64,000 nucleotides of DNA from Phytophthora colocasiae (Eukaryota; Oomycota; Peronosporomycetes; Peronosporales; Peronosporaceae), in contig JAGKQI010000010.1 in the NCBI GenBank assembly GCA_018806915.1, positions 310,001 through 374,000 on the forward strand. The letters run 5' to 3'. The position numbers and the translations under genes are program-made. Below, one piece after another: positions 53,526 through 64,000 of the stretch (the first letter of the stretch is position 1; each line of letters opens with the position of its first letter). The notes under the pieces are model-generated. The model saw only the letters and a program-made list of their open reading frames with translations. It did not search any database and was not told where the DNA came from.

Positions 53526-54210
53526 GGGTTACCAACAACAACTCACAAAACACACAAAATACAAACCACGCTCAAACGCAAACGCAACCCACACAAATAC
53601 ACACGCACACACCTCCAGCCACACTCGCACCACCACTTACCGAAACACACGCGCAACAACTGCGCACACACACTTCTGCTGGCCGATATTTCGACCACTC
53701 TCCTACACGCTTCCTACCAACCTCCCACGCCCTCTCTGAGCCTCTGCGGTCTACATCTAGCATGCCCATCTACACAGGAACCCACCCACCCACCCACCCT
53801 CCTCACTTCGCCTCACGCCAAAGGGGAGGTGGGTGTCTTGTGCGTCCTTCGCCGTCCGTCGCCAACCGCAGCGCCTACTCTTTCACCCAACTCAATCTAC
53901 AGGCAAGCAACTAGAGCAGCCTCTCGGGAGCGGCACACCAACCCTGGAGGGTCGACTCAACCTTTCTACACCTCTCCACGGATCGGACAGAACAGCAGCT
54001 AGTTGTCAAACGGTTCTGCTGCCATAGCGCCCAGTGTCGCCGTGACGCGTCGACGTCTCAACGCGTGGCGTCGTGGGATGGAATAAATCGAGGCTGTGGG
54101 CGTGCGCAGGCCTTACAGAGACAGCAGGCGAGCGCCGTGGCGTTTGCGACGAGGCGCTAGTGTGCGTTGTAGACGTGTTGAGATTGGATTGGAGAGAGCA
54201 GTAAAGGATA

Positions 54211-54292
54211 TGTCAGCTGTGGGATTTGAACCCACGCGTTCGAAAACATTACGACCTGAACGTAACCCCTTAGACCACTCGGGCAAACTGAC
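54211..54292 (-). tRNA. tRNA-Leu(CAG), copy 14
   Basis: 82 nt, main type, terminator TTT. Confidence 0.95.
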
Positions 54293-54988
54293 GGGTTACC
54301 AACAACAACTCACAAAACACACAAAATACAAACCACGCTCAAACGCAAACGCAACCTACACAAATACACACGCACACACCTCCAGCCACACTCGCACCAC
54401 CACTTACCGAAACACACGCGCAACAACTGCGCAACAACTGCGCACACACACTTCTGCTGGCCGATATTTCGACCACTCTCCTACACGCTTCCTACCAACC
54501 TCCCACGCCCTCTCTGAGCCTCTGCGGTCTACATCTAGCATGCCCATCTACACAGGAACCCACCCACCCACCCACCCTCCTCACTTCGCCTCACGCCAAA
54601 GGGGAGGTGGGTGTCTTTTGCGTCCTTCGCCGTCCGTCGCCAACCGCAGCGCCTACTCTTTCACCCAACTCAATCTACAGGCAAGCAACTAGAGCAGCCT
54701 CTCGGGAGCGGCACACCAACCCTGGAGGGTCGACTCAACCTTTCTACACCTCTCCACGGATCGGACAGAACAGCAGCTAGTTGTCAAACGGTTCTGCTGC
54801 CATAGCGCCCAGTGTCGCCGTGACGCGTCGACGTCTCAACGCGTGGCGTCGTGGGATGGAATAAATCGAGGCTGTGGGCGTGCGCAGGCCTTACAGAGAC
54901 AGCAGCGAGCGCCGTGGCGTTTGCGACGAGGCGCTAGTGTGCGTTGTGGACGTGTTGAGATTGGATTGGAGAGAGCAGTAAAAGGATA

Positions 54989-55070
54989 TGTCAGCTGTGG
55001 GATTTGAACCCACGCGTTCGAAAACATTACGACCTGAACGTAACCCCTTAGACCACTCGGGCAAACTGAC
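54989..55070 (-). tRNA. tRNA-Leu(CAG), copy 15
   Basis: 82 nt, main type, terminator TTTT. Confidence 0.96.
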
Positions 55071-55770
55071 GGGTTACCAACAACAACTCACAAAACACAC
55101 AAAATACAAACCACGCTCAAACGCAAACGCAACCCACACAAATACACACGCACACACCTCCAGCCACACTCGCACCACCACTTACCGAAACACACGCGCA
55201 ACAACTGCGCAACAACTGCGCACACACACTTCTGCTGGCCGATATTTCGACCACTCTCCTACACGCTTCCTACCAACCTCCCACGCCCTCTCTGAGCCTC
55301 TGCGGTCTACATCTAGCATGCCCATCTACACAGGAACCCACCCACCCACCCACCCACCCTCCTCACTTCGCCTCACGCCAAAGGGGAGGTGGGTGTCTTT
55401 TGCGTCCTTCGCCGTCCGTCGCCAACCGCAGCGCCTACTCTTTCACCCAACTCAATCTACAGGCAAGCAACTAGAGCAGCCTCTCGGGAGCGGCACACCA
55501 ACCCTGGAGGGTCGACTCAACCTTTCTACACCTCTCCACGGATCGGACAGAACAGCAGCTAGTTGTCAAACGGTTCTGCTGCCATAGCGCCCAGTGTCGC
55601 CGTGACGCGTCGACGTCTCAACGCGTGGCGTCGTGGGATGGAATAAATCGAGGCTGTGGGCGTGCGCAGGCCTTACAGAGACAGCAGCGAGCGCCGTGGC
55701 GTTTGCGGCGAGGCGCTAGTGTGCGTTGTAGACGTGTTGAGATTGGATTGGAGAGAGCAGTAAAAGGATA

Positions 55771-55852
55771 TGTCAGCTGTGGGATTTGAACCCACGCGTT
55801 CGAAAACATTACGACCTGAACGTAACCCCTTAGACCACTCGGGCAAACTGAC
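55771..55852 (-). tRNA. tRNA-Leu(CAG), copy 16
   Basis: 82 nt, main type, terminator TTTT. Confidence 0.96.
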
Positions 55853-56546
55853 GGGTTACCAACAACAACTCACAAAACACACAAAATACAAACCACGCTC
55901 AAACGCAAACGCAACCCGCACAAATACACACGCACACACCTCCAGCCACACTCGCACCACCACTTACCGAAACACACGCGCAACAACTGCGCAACAACTG
56001 CGCACACACACTTCTGCTGGCCGATATTTCGACCACTCTCCTACACGCTTCCTACCAACCTCCCACGCCCTCTCTGAGCCTCTGCGGTCTACATCTAGCA
56101 TGCCCATCTACACAGGAACCCACCCACCCACCCACCCTCCTCACTTCGCCTCACGCCAAAGGGGAGGTGGGTGTCTTTTGCGTCCTTCGCCGTCCGTCGC
56201 CAACCGCAGCGCCTACTCTTTCACCCAACTCAATCTACAGGCAAGCAACTAGAGCAGCCTCTCGGGAGCGGCACACCAACCCTGGAGGTCGACTCAACCT
56301 TTCTACACCTCTCCACGGATCGGACAGAACAGCAGCTAGTTGTCAAACGGTTCTGCTGCCATAGCGCCCAGTGTCGCCGTGACGCGTCGACGTCTCAACG
56401 CGTGGCGTCGTGGGATGGAATAAATCGAGGCTGTGGGCGTGCGCAGGCCTTACAGAGACAGCAGGGAGCGCCGTGGCGTTTGCGACGAGGCGCTAGTGTG
56501 CGTTGTAGACGTGTTGAGATTGGATTGGAGAGAGCAGTAAAGGATA

Positions 56547-56628
56547 TGTCAGCTGTGGGATTTGAACCCACGCGTTCGAAAACATTACGACCTGAACGTA
56601 ACCCCTTAGACCACTCGGGCAAACTGAC
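56547..56628 (-). tRNA. tRNA-Leu(CAG), copy 17
   Basis: 82 nt, main type, terminator TTT. Confidence 0.95.
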
Positions 56629-57323
56629 GGGTTACCAACAACAACTCACAAAACACACAAAATACAAACCACGCTCAAACGCAAACGCAACCCGCACAAA
56701 TACACACGCACACACCTCCAGCCACACTCGCACCACCACTTACCGAAACACACGCGCAACAACTGCGCAACAACTGCGCACACACACTTCTGCTGGCCGA
56801 TATTTCGACCACTCTCCTACACGCTTCCTACCAACCTCCCACGCCCTCTCTGAGCCTCTGCGGTCTACATCTAGCATGCCCATCTACACAGGAACCCACC
56901 CACCCACCCACCCACCCTCCTCACTTCGCCTCACGCCAAAGGGAGGTGGGTGTCTTTATCCTTCGCCGTCCGTCGCCAACCGCAGCGCCTACTCTTTCAC
57001 CCAACTCACTCTACAGGCAAGCAACTAGAGCAGCCTCTCGGGAGCGGCACACCAACCCTGGAGGGTCGACTCAACCTTTCTACACCTCTCCACGGATCAG
57101 ACAGAACAGCAGCTAGTTGTCAAACGGTTCTGCTGCCATAGCGCCAGTGTCGCCGTGACGCGTCGACGTCTCAACGCGTGGCGTCGTGGGATGGAATAAA
57201 TCGAGGCTGTGGGCGTGCGCAGGCCTTACAGAGACAGCAGCGAGCGCCGTAGCGTTTGCGGCGAGGCGCTAGTGTGCGTTGTAGACGTGTTGAGATTGGA
57301 TTGGAGAGAGCAGTAAAAGGATA

Positions 57324-57405
57324 TGTCAGCTGTGGGATTTGAACCCACGCGTTCGAAAACATTACGACCTGAACGTAACCCCTTAGACCACTCGGGCAAA
57401 CTGAC
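57324..57405 (-). tRNA. tRNA-Leu(CAG), copy 18
   Basis: 82 nt, main type, terminator TTTT. The unit has the GCCGTAGCG marker shared with copies 22, 24 and 26. Confidence 0.96.
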
Positions 57406-58101
57406 GGGTTACCAACAACAACTCACAAAACACACAAAATACAAACCACGCTCAAACGCAAACGCAACCCGCACAAATACACACGCACACACCTCCAGCC
57501 ACACTCGCACCACCACTTACCGAAACACACGCGCAACAACTGCGCAACAACTGCGCACACACACTTCTGCTGGCCGATATTTCGACCACTCTCCTACACG
57601 CTTCCTACCAACCTCCCACGCCCTCTCTGAGCCTCTGCGGTCTACATCTAGCATGCCCATCTACACAGGAACCCACCCACCCACCCACCCTCCTCACTTC
57701 GCCTCACGCCAAAGGGGAGGTGGGTGTCTTTTGCGTCCTTCGCCGTCCGTCGCCAACCGCAGCGCCTACTCTTTCACCCAACTCAATCTACAGGCAAGCA
57801 ACTAGAGCAGCCTCTCGGGAGCGGCACACCAACCCTGGAGGGTCGACTCAACCTTTCTACACCTCTCCACGGATCGGACAGAACAGCAGCTAGTTGTCAA
57901 ACGGTTCTGCTGCCATAGCGCCCAGTGTCGCCGTGACGCGTCGACGTCTCAACGCGTGGCGTCGTGGGATGGAATAAATCGAGGCTGTGGGCGTGCGCAA
58001 GCCTTACAGAGACAGCAGCGAGCGCCGTGGCGTTTGCGGCGAGGCGCTAGTGTGCGTTGTAGACGTGTTGAGATTGGATTGGAGAGAGCAGTAAAAGGAT
58101 A

Positions 58102-58183
58102 TGTCAGCTGTGGGATTTGAACCCACGCGTTCGAAAACATTACGACCTGAACGTAACCCCTTAGACCACTCGGGCAAACTGAC
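58102..58183 (-). tRNA. tRNA-Leu(CAG), copy 19
   Basis: 82 nt, main type, terminator TTTT. Confidence 0.96.
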
Positions 58184-58882
58184 GGGTTACCAACAACAAC
58201 TCACAAAACACACAAAATACAAACCACGCTCAAACGCAAACGCAACCCGCACAAATACACACGCACACACCTCCAGCCACACTCGCACCACCACTTACCG
58301 AAACACACGCGCAACAACTGCGCAACAACTGCGCACACACACTTCTGCTGGCCGATATTTCGACCACTCTCCTACACGCTTCCTACCAACCTCCCACGCC
58401 CTCTCTGAGCCTCTGCGGTCTACATCTAGCATGCCCATCTACACAGGAACCCACCCACCCACCCACCCACCCTCCTCACTTCGCCTCACGCCAAAGGGGA
58501 GGTGGGTGTCTTTTGCGTCCTTCGCCGTCCGTCGCCAACCGCAGCGCCTACTCTTTCACCCAACTCAATCTACAGGCAAGCAACTAGAGCAGCCTCTCGG
58601 GAGCGGCACACCAACCCTGGAGGGTCGACTCAACCTTTCTACACCTCTCCACGGATCGGACAGAACAGCAGCTAGTTGTCAAACGGTTCTGCTGCCATAG
58701 CGCCAGTGTCGCCGTGACGCGTCGACGTCTCAACGCGTGGCGTCGTGGGATGGAATAAATCGAGGCTGTGGGCGTGCGCAAGCCTTACAGAGACAGCAGG
58801 GAGCGCCGTGGCGTTTGCGGCGAGGCGCTAGTGTGCGTTGTAGACGTGTTGAGATTGGATTGGAGAGAGCAGTAAAAGGAAA

Positions 58883-58964
58883 TGTCAGCTGTGGGATTTG
58901 AACCCAAGTGTTCGAAAACATTACGACCTGAACGTAACCCCTTAGACCACTCGGGCAAACTGAC
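58883..58964 (-). tRNA. tRNA-Leu(CAG), copy 20, variant arm
   Basis: 82 nt, AACACTTGGG variant, terminator TTTT; flank AAAAGGAAATG as in copies 0 and 26. Confidence 0.9.
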
Positions 58965-59660
58965 GGGTTACCAACAACAACTCACAAAACACACAAAATA
59001 CAAACCACGCTCAAACGCAAACGCAACCCGCACAAATACACACGCACACACCTCCAGCCACACTCGCACCACCACTTACCGAAACACACGCGCAACAACT
59101 GCGCAACAACTGCGCACACACACTTCTGCTGGCCGATATTTCGACCACTCTCCTACACGCTTCCTACCAACCTCCCACGCCCTCTCTGAGCCTCTGCGGT
59201 CTACATCTAGCATGCCCATCTACACAGGAACCCACCCACCCACCCACCCTCCTCACTTCGCCTCACGCCAAAGGGGAGGTGGGTGTCTTTTGCGTCCTTC
59301 GCCGTCCGTCGCCAACCGCAGCGCCTACTCTTTCACCCAACTCAATCTACAGGCAAGCAACTAGAGCAGCCTCTCGGGAGCGGCACACCAACCCTGGAGG
59401 GTCGACTCAACCTTTCTACACCTCTCCACGGATCGGACAGAACAGCAGCTAGCTGTCAAACGGTTCTGCTGCCATAGCGCCAGTGTCGCCGTGACGCGTC
59501 GACGTCTCAACGCGTGGCGTCGTGGGATGGAATAAATCGAGGCTGTGGGCGTGCGCAAGCCTTACAGAGACAGCAGGCGAGCGCCGTGGCGTTTGCGGCG
59601 AAGGCGCTAGTGTGCGTTGTAGACGTGTTGAGATTGGATTGGAGAGAGCAGTAAAGGATA

Positions 59661-59743
59661 TGTCAGCTGTGGGATTTGAACCCACGCGTTCGAAAACATT
59701 ACGACCTGAACGTAACCCCTTAGACCACTCCGGGCAAACTGAC
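59661..59743 (-). tRNA. tRNA-Leu(CAG), copy 21, D-arm insertion
   Basis: 83 nt. An extra G in the D-arm (GCCCGGAGTGG for GCCCGAGTGG), also within the A box, so transcription or folding may be reduced. Terminator TTT. Confidence 0.85.
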
Positions 59744-60438
59744 GGGTTACCAACAACAACTCACAAAACACACAAAATACAAACCACGCTCAAACGCAAA
59801 CGCAACCCGCACAAATACACACGCACACACCTCCAGCCACACTCGCACCACCACTTACCGAAACACACGCGCAACAACTGCGCAACAACTGCGCACACAC
59901 ACTTCTGCTGGCCGATATTTCGACCACTCTCCTACACGCTTCCTACCAACCTCCCACGCCCTCTCTGAGCCTCTGCGGTCTACATCTAGCATGCCCATCT
60001 ACACAGGAACCCACCCACCCACCCACCCTCCTCACTTCGCCTCACGCCAAAGGGGAGGTGGGTGTCTTTTGCGTCCTTCGCCGTCCGTCGCCAACCGCAG
60101 CGCCTACTCTTTCACCCAACTCAATCTACAGGCAAGCAACTAGAGCAGCCTCTCGGGAGCGGCACACCAACCCTGGAGGGTCGACTCAACCTTTCTACAC
60201 CTCTCCACGGATCGGACAGAACAGCAGCTAGTTGTCAAACGGTTCTGCTGCCATAGCGCCAGTGTCGCCGTGACGCGTCGACGTCTCAACGCGTGGCGTC
60301 GTGGGATGGAATAAATCGAGGCTGTGGGCGTGCGCAGGCCTTACAGAGACAGCAGCGAGCGCCGTAGCGTTTGCGGCGAGGCGCTAGTGTGCGTTGTAGA
60401 CGTGTTGAGATTGGATTGGAGAGAGCAGTAAAAGGATA

Positions 60439-60520
60439 TGTCAGCTGTGGGATTTGAACCCAAGTGTTCGAAAACATTACGACCTGAACGTAACCCCTTA
60501 GACCACTCGGGCAAACTGAC
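60439..60520 (-). tRNA. tRNA-Leu(CAG), copy 22, variant arm
   Basis: 82 nt, AACACTTGGG variant, terminator TTTT. An extra CAA lies just upstream of the tRNA 5' end. Confidence 0.9.
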
Positions 60521-61218
60521 GGGTTACCAACAACAACAACTCACAAAACACACAAAATACAAACCACGCTCAAACGCAAACGCAACCCGCACAAATACAC
60601 ACGCACACACCTCCAGCCACACTCGCACCACCACTTACCGAAACACACGCGCAACAACTGCGCAACAACTGCGCACACACACTTCTGCTGGCCGATATTT
60701 CGACCACTCTCCTACACGCTTCCTACCAACCTCCCACGCCCTCTCTGAGCCTCTGCGGTCTACATCTAGCATGCCCATCTACACAGGAACCCACCCACCC
60801 ACCCACCCTCCTCACTTCGCCTCACGCCAAAGGGGAGGTGGGTGTCTTTTGCGTCCTTCGCCGTCCGTCGCCAACCGCAGCGCCTACTCTTTCACCCAAC
60901 TCAATCTACAGGCAAGCAACTAGAGCAGCCTCTCGGGAGCGGCACACCAACCCTGGAGGGTCGACTCAACCTTTCTACACCTCTCCACGGATCGGACAGA
61001 ACAGCAGCTAGTTGTCAAACGGTTCTGCTGCCATAGCGCCCAGTGTCGCCGTGACGCGTCGACGTCTCAACGCGTGGCGTCGTGGGATGGAATAAATCGA
61101 GGCTGTGGGCGTGCGCAGGCCTTACAGAGACAGCAGCGAGCGCCGTGGCGTTTGCGGCGAGGCGCTAGTGTGCGTTGTAGACGTGTTGAGATTGGATTGG
61201 AGAGAGCAGTAAAGGATA

Positions 61219-61300
61219 TGTCAGCTGTGGGATTTGAACCCACGCGTTCGAAAACATTACGACCTGAACGTAACCCCTTAGACCACTCGGGCAAACTGAC
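61219..61300 (-). tRNA. tRNA-Leu(CAG), copy 23
   Basis: 82 nt, main type, terminator TTT. Confidence 0.95.
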
Positions 61301-61997
61301 GGGTTACCAACAACAACTCACAAAACACAAAATACAAACCACGCTCAAACGCAAACGCAACCCGCACAAATACACACGCACACACCTCCAGCCACACTCG
61401 CACCACCACTTACCGAAACACACGCGCAACAACTGCGCAACAACTGCGCACACACACTTCTGCTGGCCGATATTTCGACCACTCTCCTACACGCTTCCTA
61501 CCAACCTCCCACGCCCTCTCTGAGCCTCTGCGGTCTACATCTAGCATGCCCATCTACACAGGAACCCACCCACCCACCCACCCACCCTCCTCACTTCGCC
61601 TCACGCCAAAGGGGAGGTGGGTGTCTTTTGCGTCCTTCGCCGTCCGTCGCCAACCGCAGCGCCTACTCTTTCACCCAACTCAATCTACAGGCAAGCAACT
61701 AGAGCAGCCTCTCGGGAGCGGCACACCAACCCTGGAGGGTCGACTCAACCTTTCTACACCTCTCCACGGATCGGACAGAACAGCAGCTAGTTGTCAAACG
61801 GTTCTGCTGCCATAGCGCCAGTGTCGCCGTGACGCGTCGACGTCTCAACGCGTGGCGTCGTGGGATGGAATAAATCGAGGCTGTGGGCGTGCGCAGGCCT
61901 TACAGAGACAGCAGCGAGCGCCGTAGCGTTTGCGGCGAGGCGCTAGTGTGCGTTGTAGACGTGTTGAGATTGGATTGGAGAGAGCAGTAAAAGGATA

Positions 61998-62079
61998 TGT
62001 CAGCTGTGGGATTTGAACCCAAGTGTTCGAAAACATTACGACCTGAACGTAACCCCTTAGACCACTCGGGCAAACTGAC
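61998..62079 (-). tRNA. tRNA-Leu(CAG), copy 24, variant arm
   Basis: 82 nt, AACACTTGGG variant, terminator TTTT; unit almost identical to copy 22. Confidence 0.9.
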
Positions 62080-62772
62080 GGGTTACCAACAACAACTCAC
62101 AAAACACACAAAATACAAACCACGCTCAAACGCAAACGCAACCCGCACAAATACACACGCACACACCTCCAGCCACACTCGCACCACCACTTACCGAAAC
62201 ACACGCGCAACAACTGCGCAACAACTGCGCACACACTTCTGCTGGCCGATATTTCGACCACTCTCCTACACGCTTCCTACCAACCTCCCACGCCCTCTCT
62301 GAGCCTCTGCGGTCTACATCTAGCATGCCCATCTACACAGGAACCCACCCACCCACCCACCCTCCTCACTTCGCCTCACGCCAAAGGGGAGGTGGGTGTC
62401 TTTTGCGTCCTTCGCCGTCCGTCGCCAACCGCAGCGCCTACTCTTTCACCCAACTCAATCTACAGGCAAGCAACTAGAGCAGCCTCTCGGGAGCGGCACA
62501 CCAACCCTGGAGGGTCGACTCAACCTTTCTACACCTCTCCACGGATCGGACAGAACAGCAGCTAGTTGTCAAACGGTTCTGCTGCCATAGCGCCCAGTGT
62601 CGCCGTGACGCGTCGACGTCTCAACGCGTGGCGTCGTGGGATGGAATAAATCGAGGCTGTGGGCGTGCGCAGGCCTTACAGAGACAGCAGCGAGCGCCGT
62701 GGCGTTTGCGGCGAGGCGCTAGTGTGCGTTGTAGACGTGTTGAGATTGGATTGGAGAGAGCAGTAAAGGATA

Positions 62773-62854
62773 TGTCAGCTGTGGGATTTGAACCCACGCG
62801 TTCGAAAACATTACGACCTGAACGTAACCCCTTAGACCACTCAGGCAAACTGAC
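62773..62854 (-). tRNA. tRNA-Leu(CAG), copy 25
   Basis: 82 nt. D-stem CCC is CCT, turning one pair into a G-U wobble; otherwise main type. Terminator TTT. Confidence 0.92.
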
Positions 62855-63532
62855 GGGTTACCAACAACAACTCACAAAACACACAAAATACAAACCACGC
62901 TCAAACGCAAACGCAACCCGCACAAATACACACGCACACACCTCCAGCCACACTCGCACCACCACTTACCGAAACACACGCGCAACAACTGCGCAACAAC
63001 TGCGCACACACACTTCTGCTGGCCGATATTTCGACCACTCTCCTACACGCTTCCTACCAACCTCCCACGCCCTCTCTGAGCCTCTGCGGTCTACATCTAG
63101 CATGCCCATCTACACAGGAACCCCGCCCCCACCCACCCTCCTCACTTCGCCTCACGCCAAAGGGGAGGTGGGTGTCTTTTGCGTCCTTCGCCGTCCGTCG
63201 CCAACCGCAGCGCCTACTCTTTCACCCAACTCAATCTACAGGCAAGCAACTAGAGCAGCCTCTCGGGAGCGGCACACCAACCCTGGAGGGTCGACTCAAC
63301 CTTTCTACACCTCTCCACGGATCGGACAGAACAGCAGCTAGTTGTCAAACGGTTCTGCTGCCATAGCGCCAGTGTCGCCGTGACGCGTCGACGTCTCAAC
63401 GCGTGGCGTCGTGGGATGGAATAAATCGCAGGCCTTACAGAGACAGCAGCGAGCGCCGTAGCGTTTGCGGCGAGGCGCTAGTGTGCGTTGTAGACGTGTT
63501 GAGATTGGATTGGAGAGAGCAGTAAAAGGAAA

Positions 63533-63614
63533 TGTCAGCTGTGGGATTTGAACCCACGCGTTCGAAAACATTACGACCTGAACGTAACCCCTTAGACCAC
63601 TCGGGCAAACTGAC
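63533..63614 (-). tRNA. tRNA-Leu(CAG), copy 26
   Basis: 82 nt, main type, terminator TTTT. Last tRNA in the window; its unit continues to the edge. Confidence 0.95.
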
Positions 63615-64000
63615 GGGTTACCAACAACAACTCACAAAACACACAAAATACAAACCACGCTCAAACGCAAACGCAACCCGCACAAATACACACGCACACA
63701 CCTCCAGCCACACTCGCACCACCACTTACCGAAACACACGCGCAACAACTGCGCAACAACTGCGCACACACACTTCTGCTGGCCGATATTTCGACCACTC
63801 TCCTACACGCTTCCTACCAACCTCCCACGCCCTCTCTGAGCCTCTGCGGTCTACATCTAGCATGCCCATCTACACAGGAACCCACCCACCCACCCACCCT
63901 CCTCACTTCGCCTCACGCCAAAGGGGAGGTGGGTGTCTTTAAATCCTTCGCCGTCCGTCGCCAACCGCAGCGCCTACTCTTTCACCCAACTCAATCTACA

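Larger units (their letters stand above)
43608..64000. repeat. Tandem array of ~0.78-kb units, each with one tRNA-Leu(CAG)
   Basis: Twenty-six tRNA-bearing units follow each other head to tail at spacings of 760-782 bp and continue past the window edge. Each unit holds the tRNA on the minus strand, CA-rich stretches, a 12-bp doublet GCAACAACTGC (single in copies 1, 5 and 13, double in most others), a (CCCA)n microsatellite of 3-5 repeats and the GC-rich CGTCGACGTCTCAACGCG block. Units differ by scattered substitutions and small indels. The plus-strand frame over the tRNA is open for up to ~285 codons, but it is antisense to the tRNA and not a gene. Confidence 0.97.

Noticed and set aside
44765..62848. 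Minus-strand ORFs beginning MPEWSKGLRSGRNVFE in many units
   Set aside because: Direct translation of the tRNA sense strand running into spacer; not protein genes.
43600..64000. Conserved plus-strand ORFs of 130-285 codons starting MSAVGFEPTRSKTLRPERN in every array unit
   Set aside because: The first ~30 codons are the antisense of tRNA-Leu (the GFEPT...PLDHSG text is a well-known false protein from tRNA genes). The rest is low-complexity spacer, and reading frames shift between units.
43600..64000. CRISPR-like or rDNA-like array
   Set aside because: The unit is ~0.78 kb with nearly identical spacers and a eukaryotic tRNA gene; no short direct repeats with unique spacers and no rRNA sequence.
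44151..64000. tRNA-Ser as an alternative identity (also has a long variable arm)
   Set aside because: The 7-nt loop TTCAGGT places CAG at the anticodon, which decodes leucine CUG. The discriminator A also fits Leu.

Overview
This window is nuclear DNA of an oomycete, most likely a Phytophthora-type plant pathogen. The evidence is two secreted NLP (NPP1-type) genes, three bZIP genes whose basic region lacks the usual Asn, a secreted GH5-like glucanase with a GPI-type tail, GT-AG introns of mostly 57-75 bp, and an oomycete-type Inr+FPR core promoter (GCTCAnTTTACAATTTCCC) in front of both NLP genes. Species is not claimed.

Layout. 1-6.2 kb: a tandem pair of related bZIP genes (the first cut by the window edge, with a decayed basic region), a GH5 protein, a Kelch protein and splicing factor SF3B4. 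6.3-14.5 kb: a duplicated block made of a 10-TM membrane protein gene and an NLP gene. Unit 1 is intact. A 1.56-kb Tc1-like transposon sits exactly between units 1 and 2. In unit 2 the membrane gene is a pseudogene carrying an internal inversion, but its NLP is intact. A third, decayed membrane-gene copy follows. 14.6-34.4 kb: ordinary dense housekeeping DNA with cytochrome b561, an ARMC2-like flagellar protein, a mitochondrial carrier, a bZIP, calpain-7-like protease, a 198-aa unknown, an FN3/coiled-coil protein, RRN3, an NDUFAF4-like protein and an SMG7/EST1-like protein. 34.4-37.3 kb: transposon graveyard (hairpin repeats, two broken DDE transposase genes, a possible tRNA-derived SINE).

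37.3-64 kb: a tandem array of ~0.78-kb units, each carrying one tRNA-Leu(CAG) gene on the minus strand. There are 27 tRNA copies in the window and the array runs off the right edge. One unit is split by a 5.85-kb tyrosine-recombinase retrotransposon (Ngaro/PAT-like, gag / RT-RNase H / YR, with split direct repeats). Removing it restores a unit of about 776 bp. The array is the most unusual structure here: copies differ at diagnostic sites in the variable arm, T-stem and Pol III terminator, and late copies alternate as a two-unit higher-order repeat.

The genes do not form operons. Functional links are loose: NLPs and the GH5 protein are secreted or wall-acting, ARMC2 fits a flagellate zoospore stage, and RRN3, SF3B4, SMG7 and the tRNAs belong to RNA synthesis and translation. 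Spliced lengths quoted here come from joining exons by hand at GT-AG sites that keep the frame; no transcript data were available.
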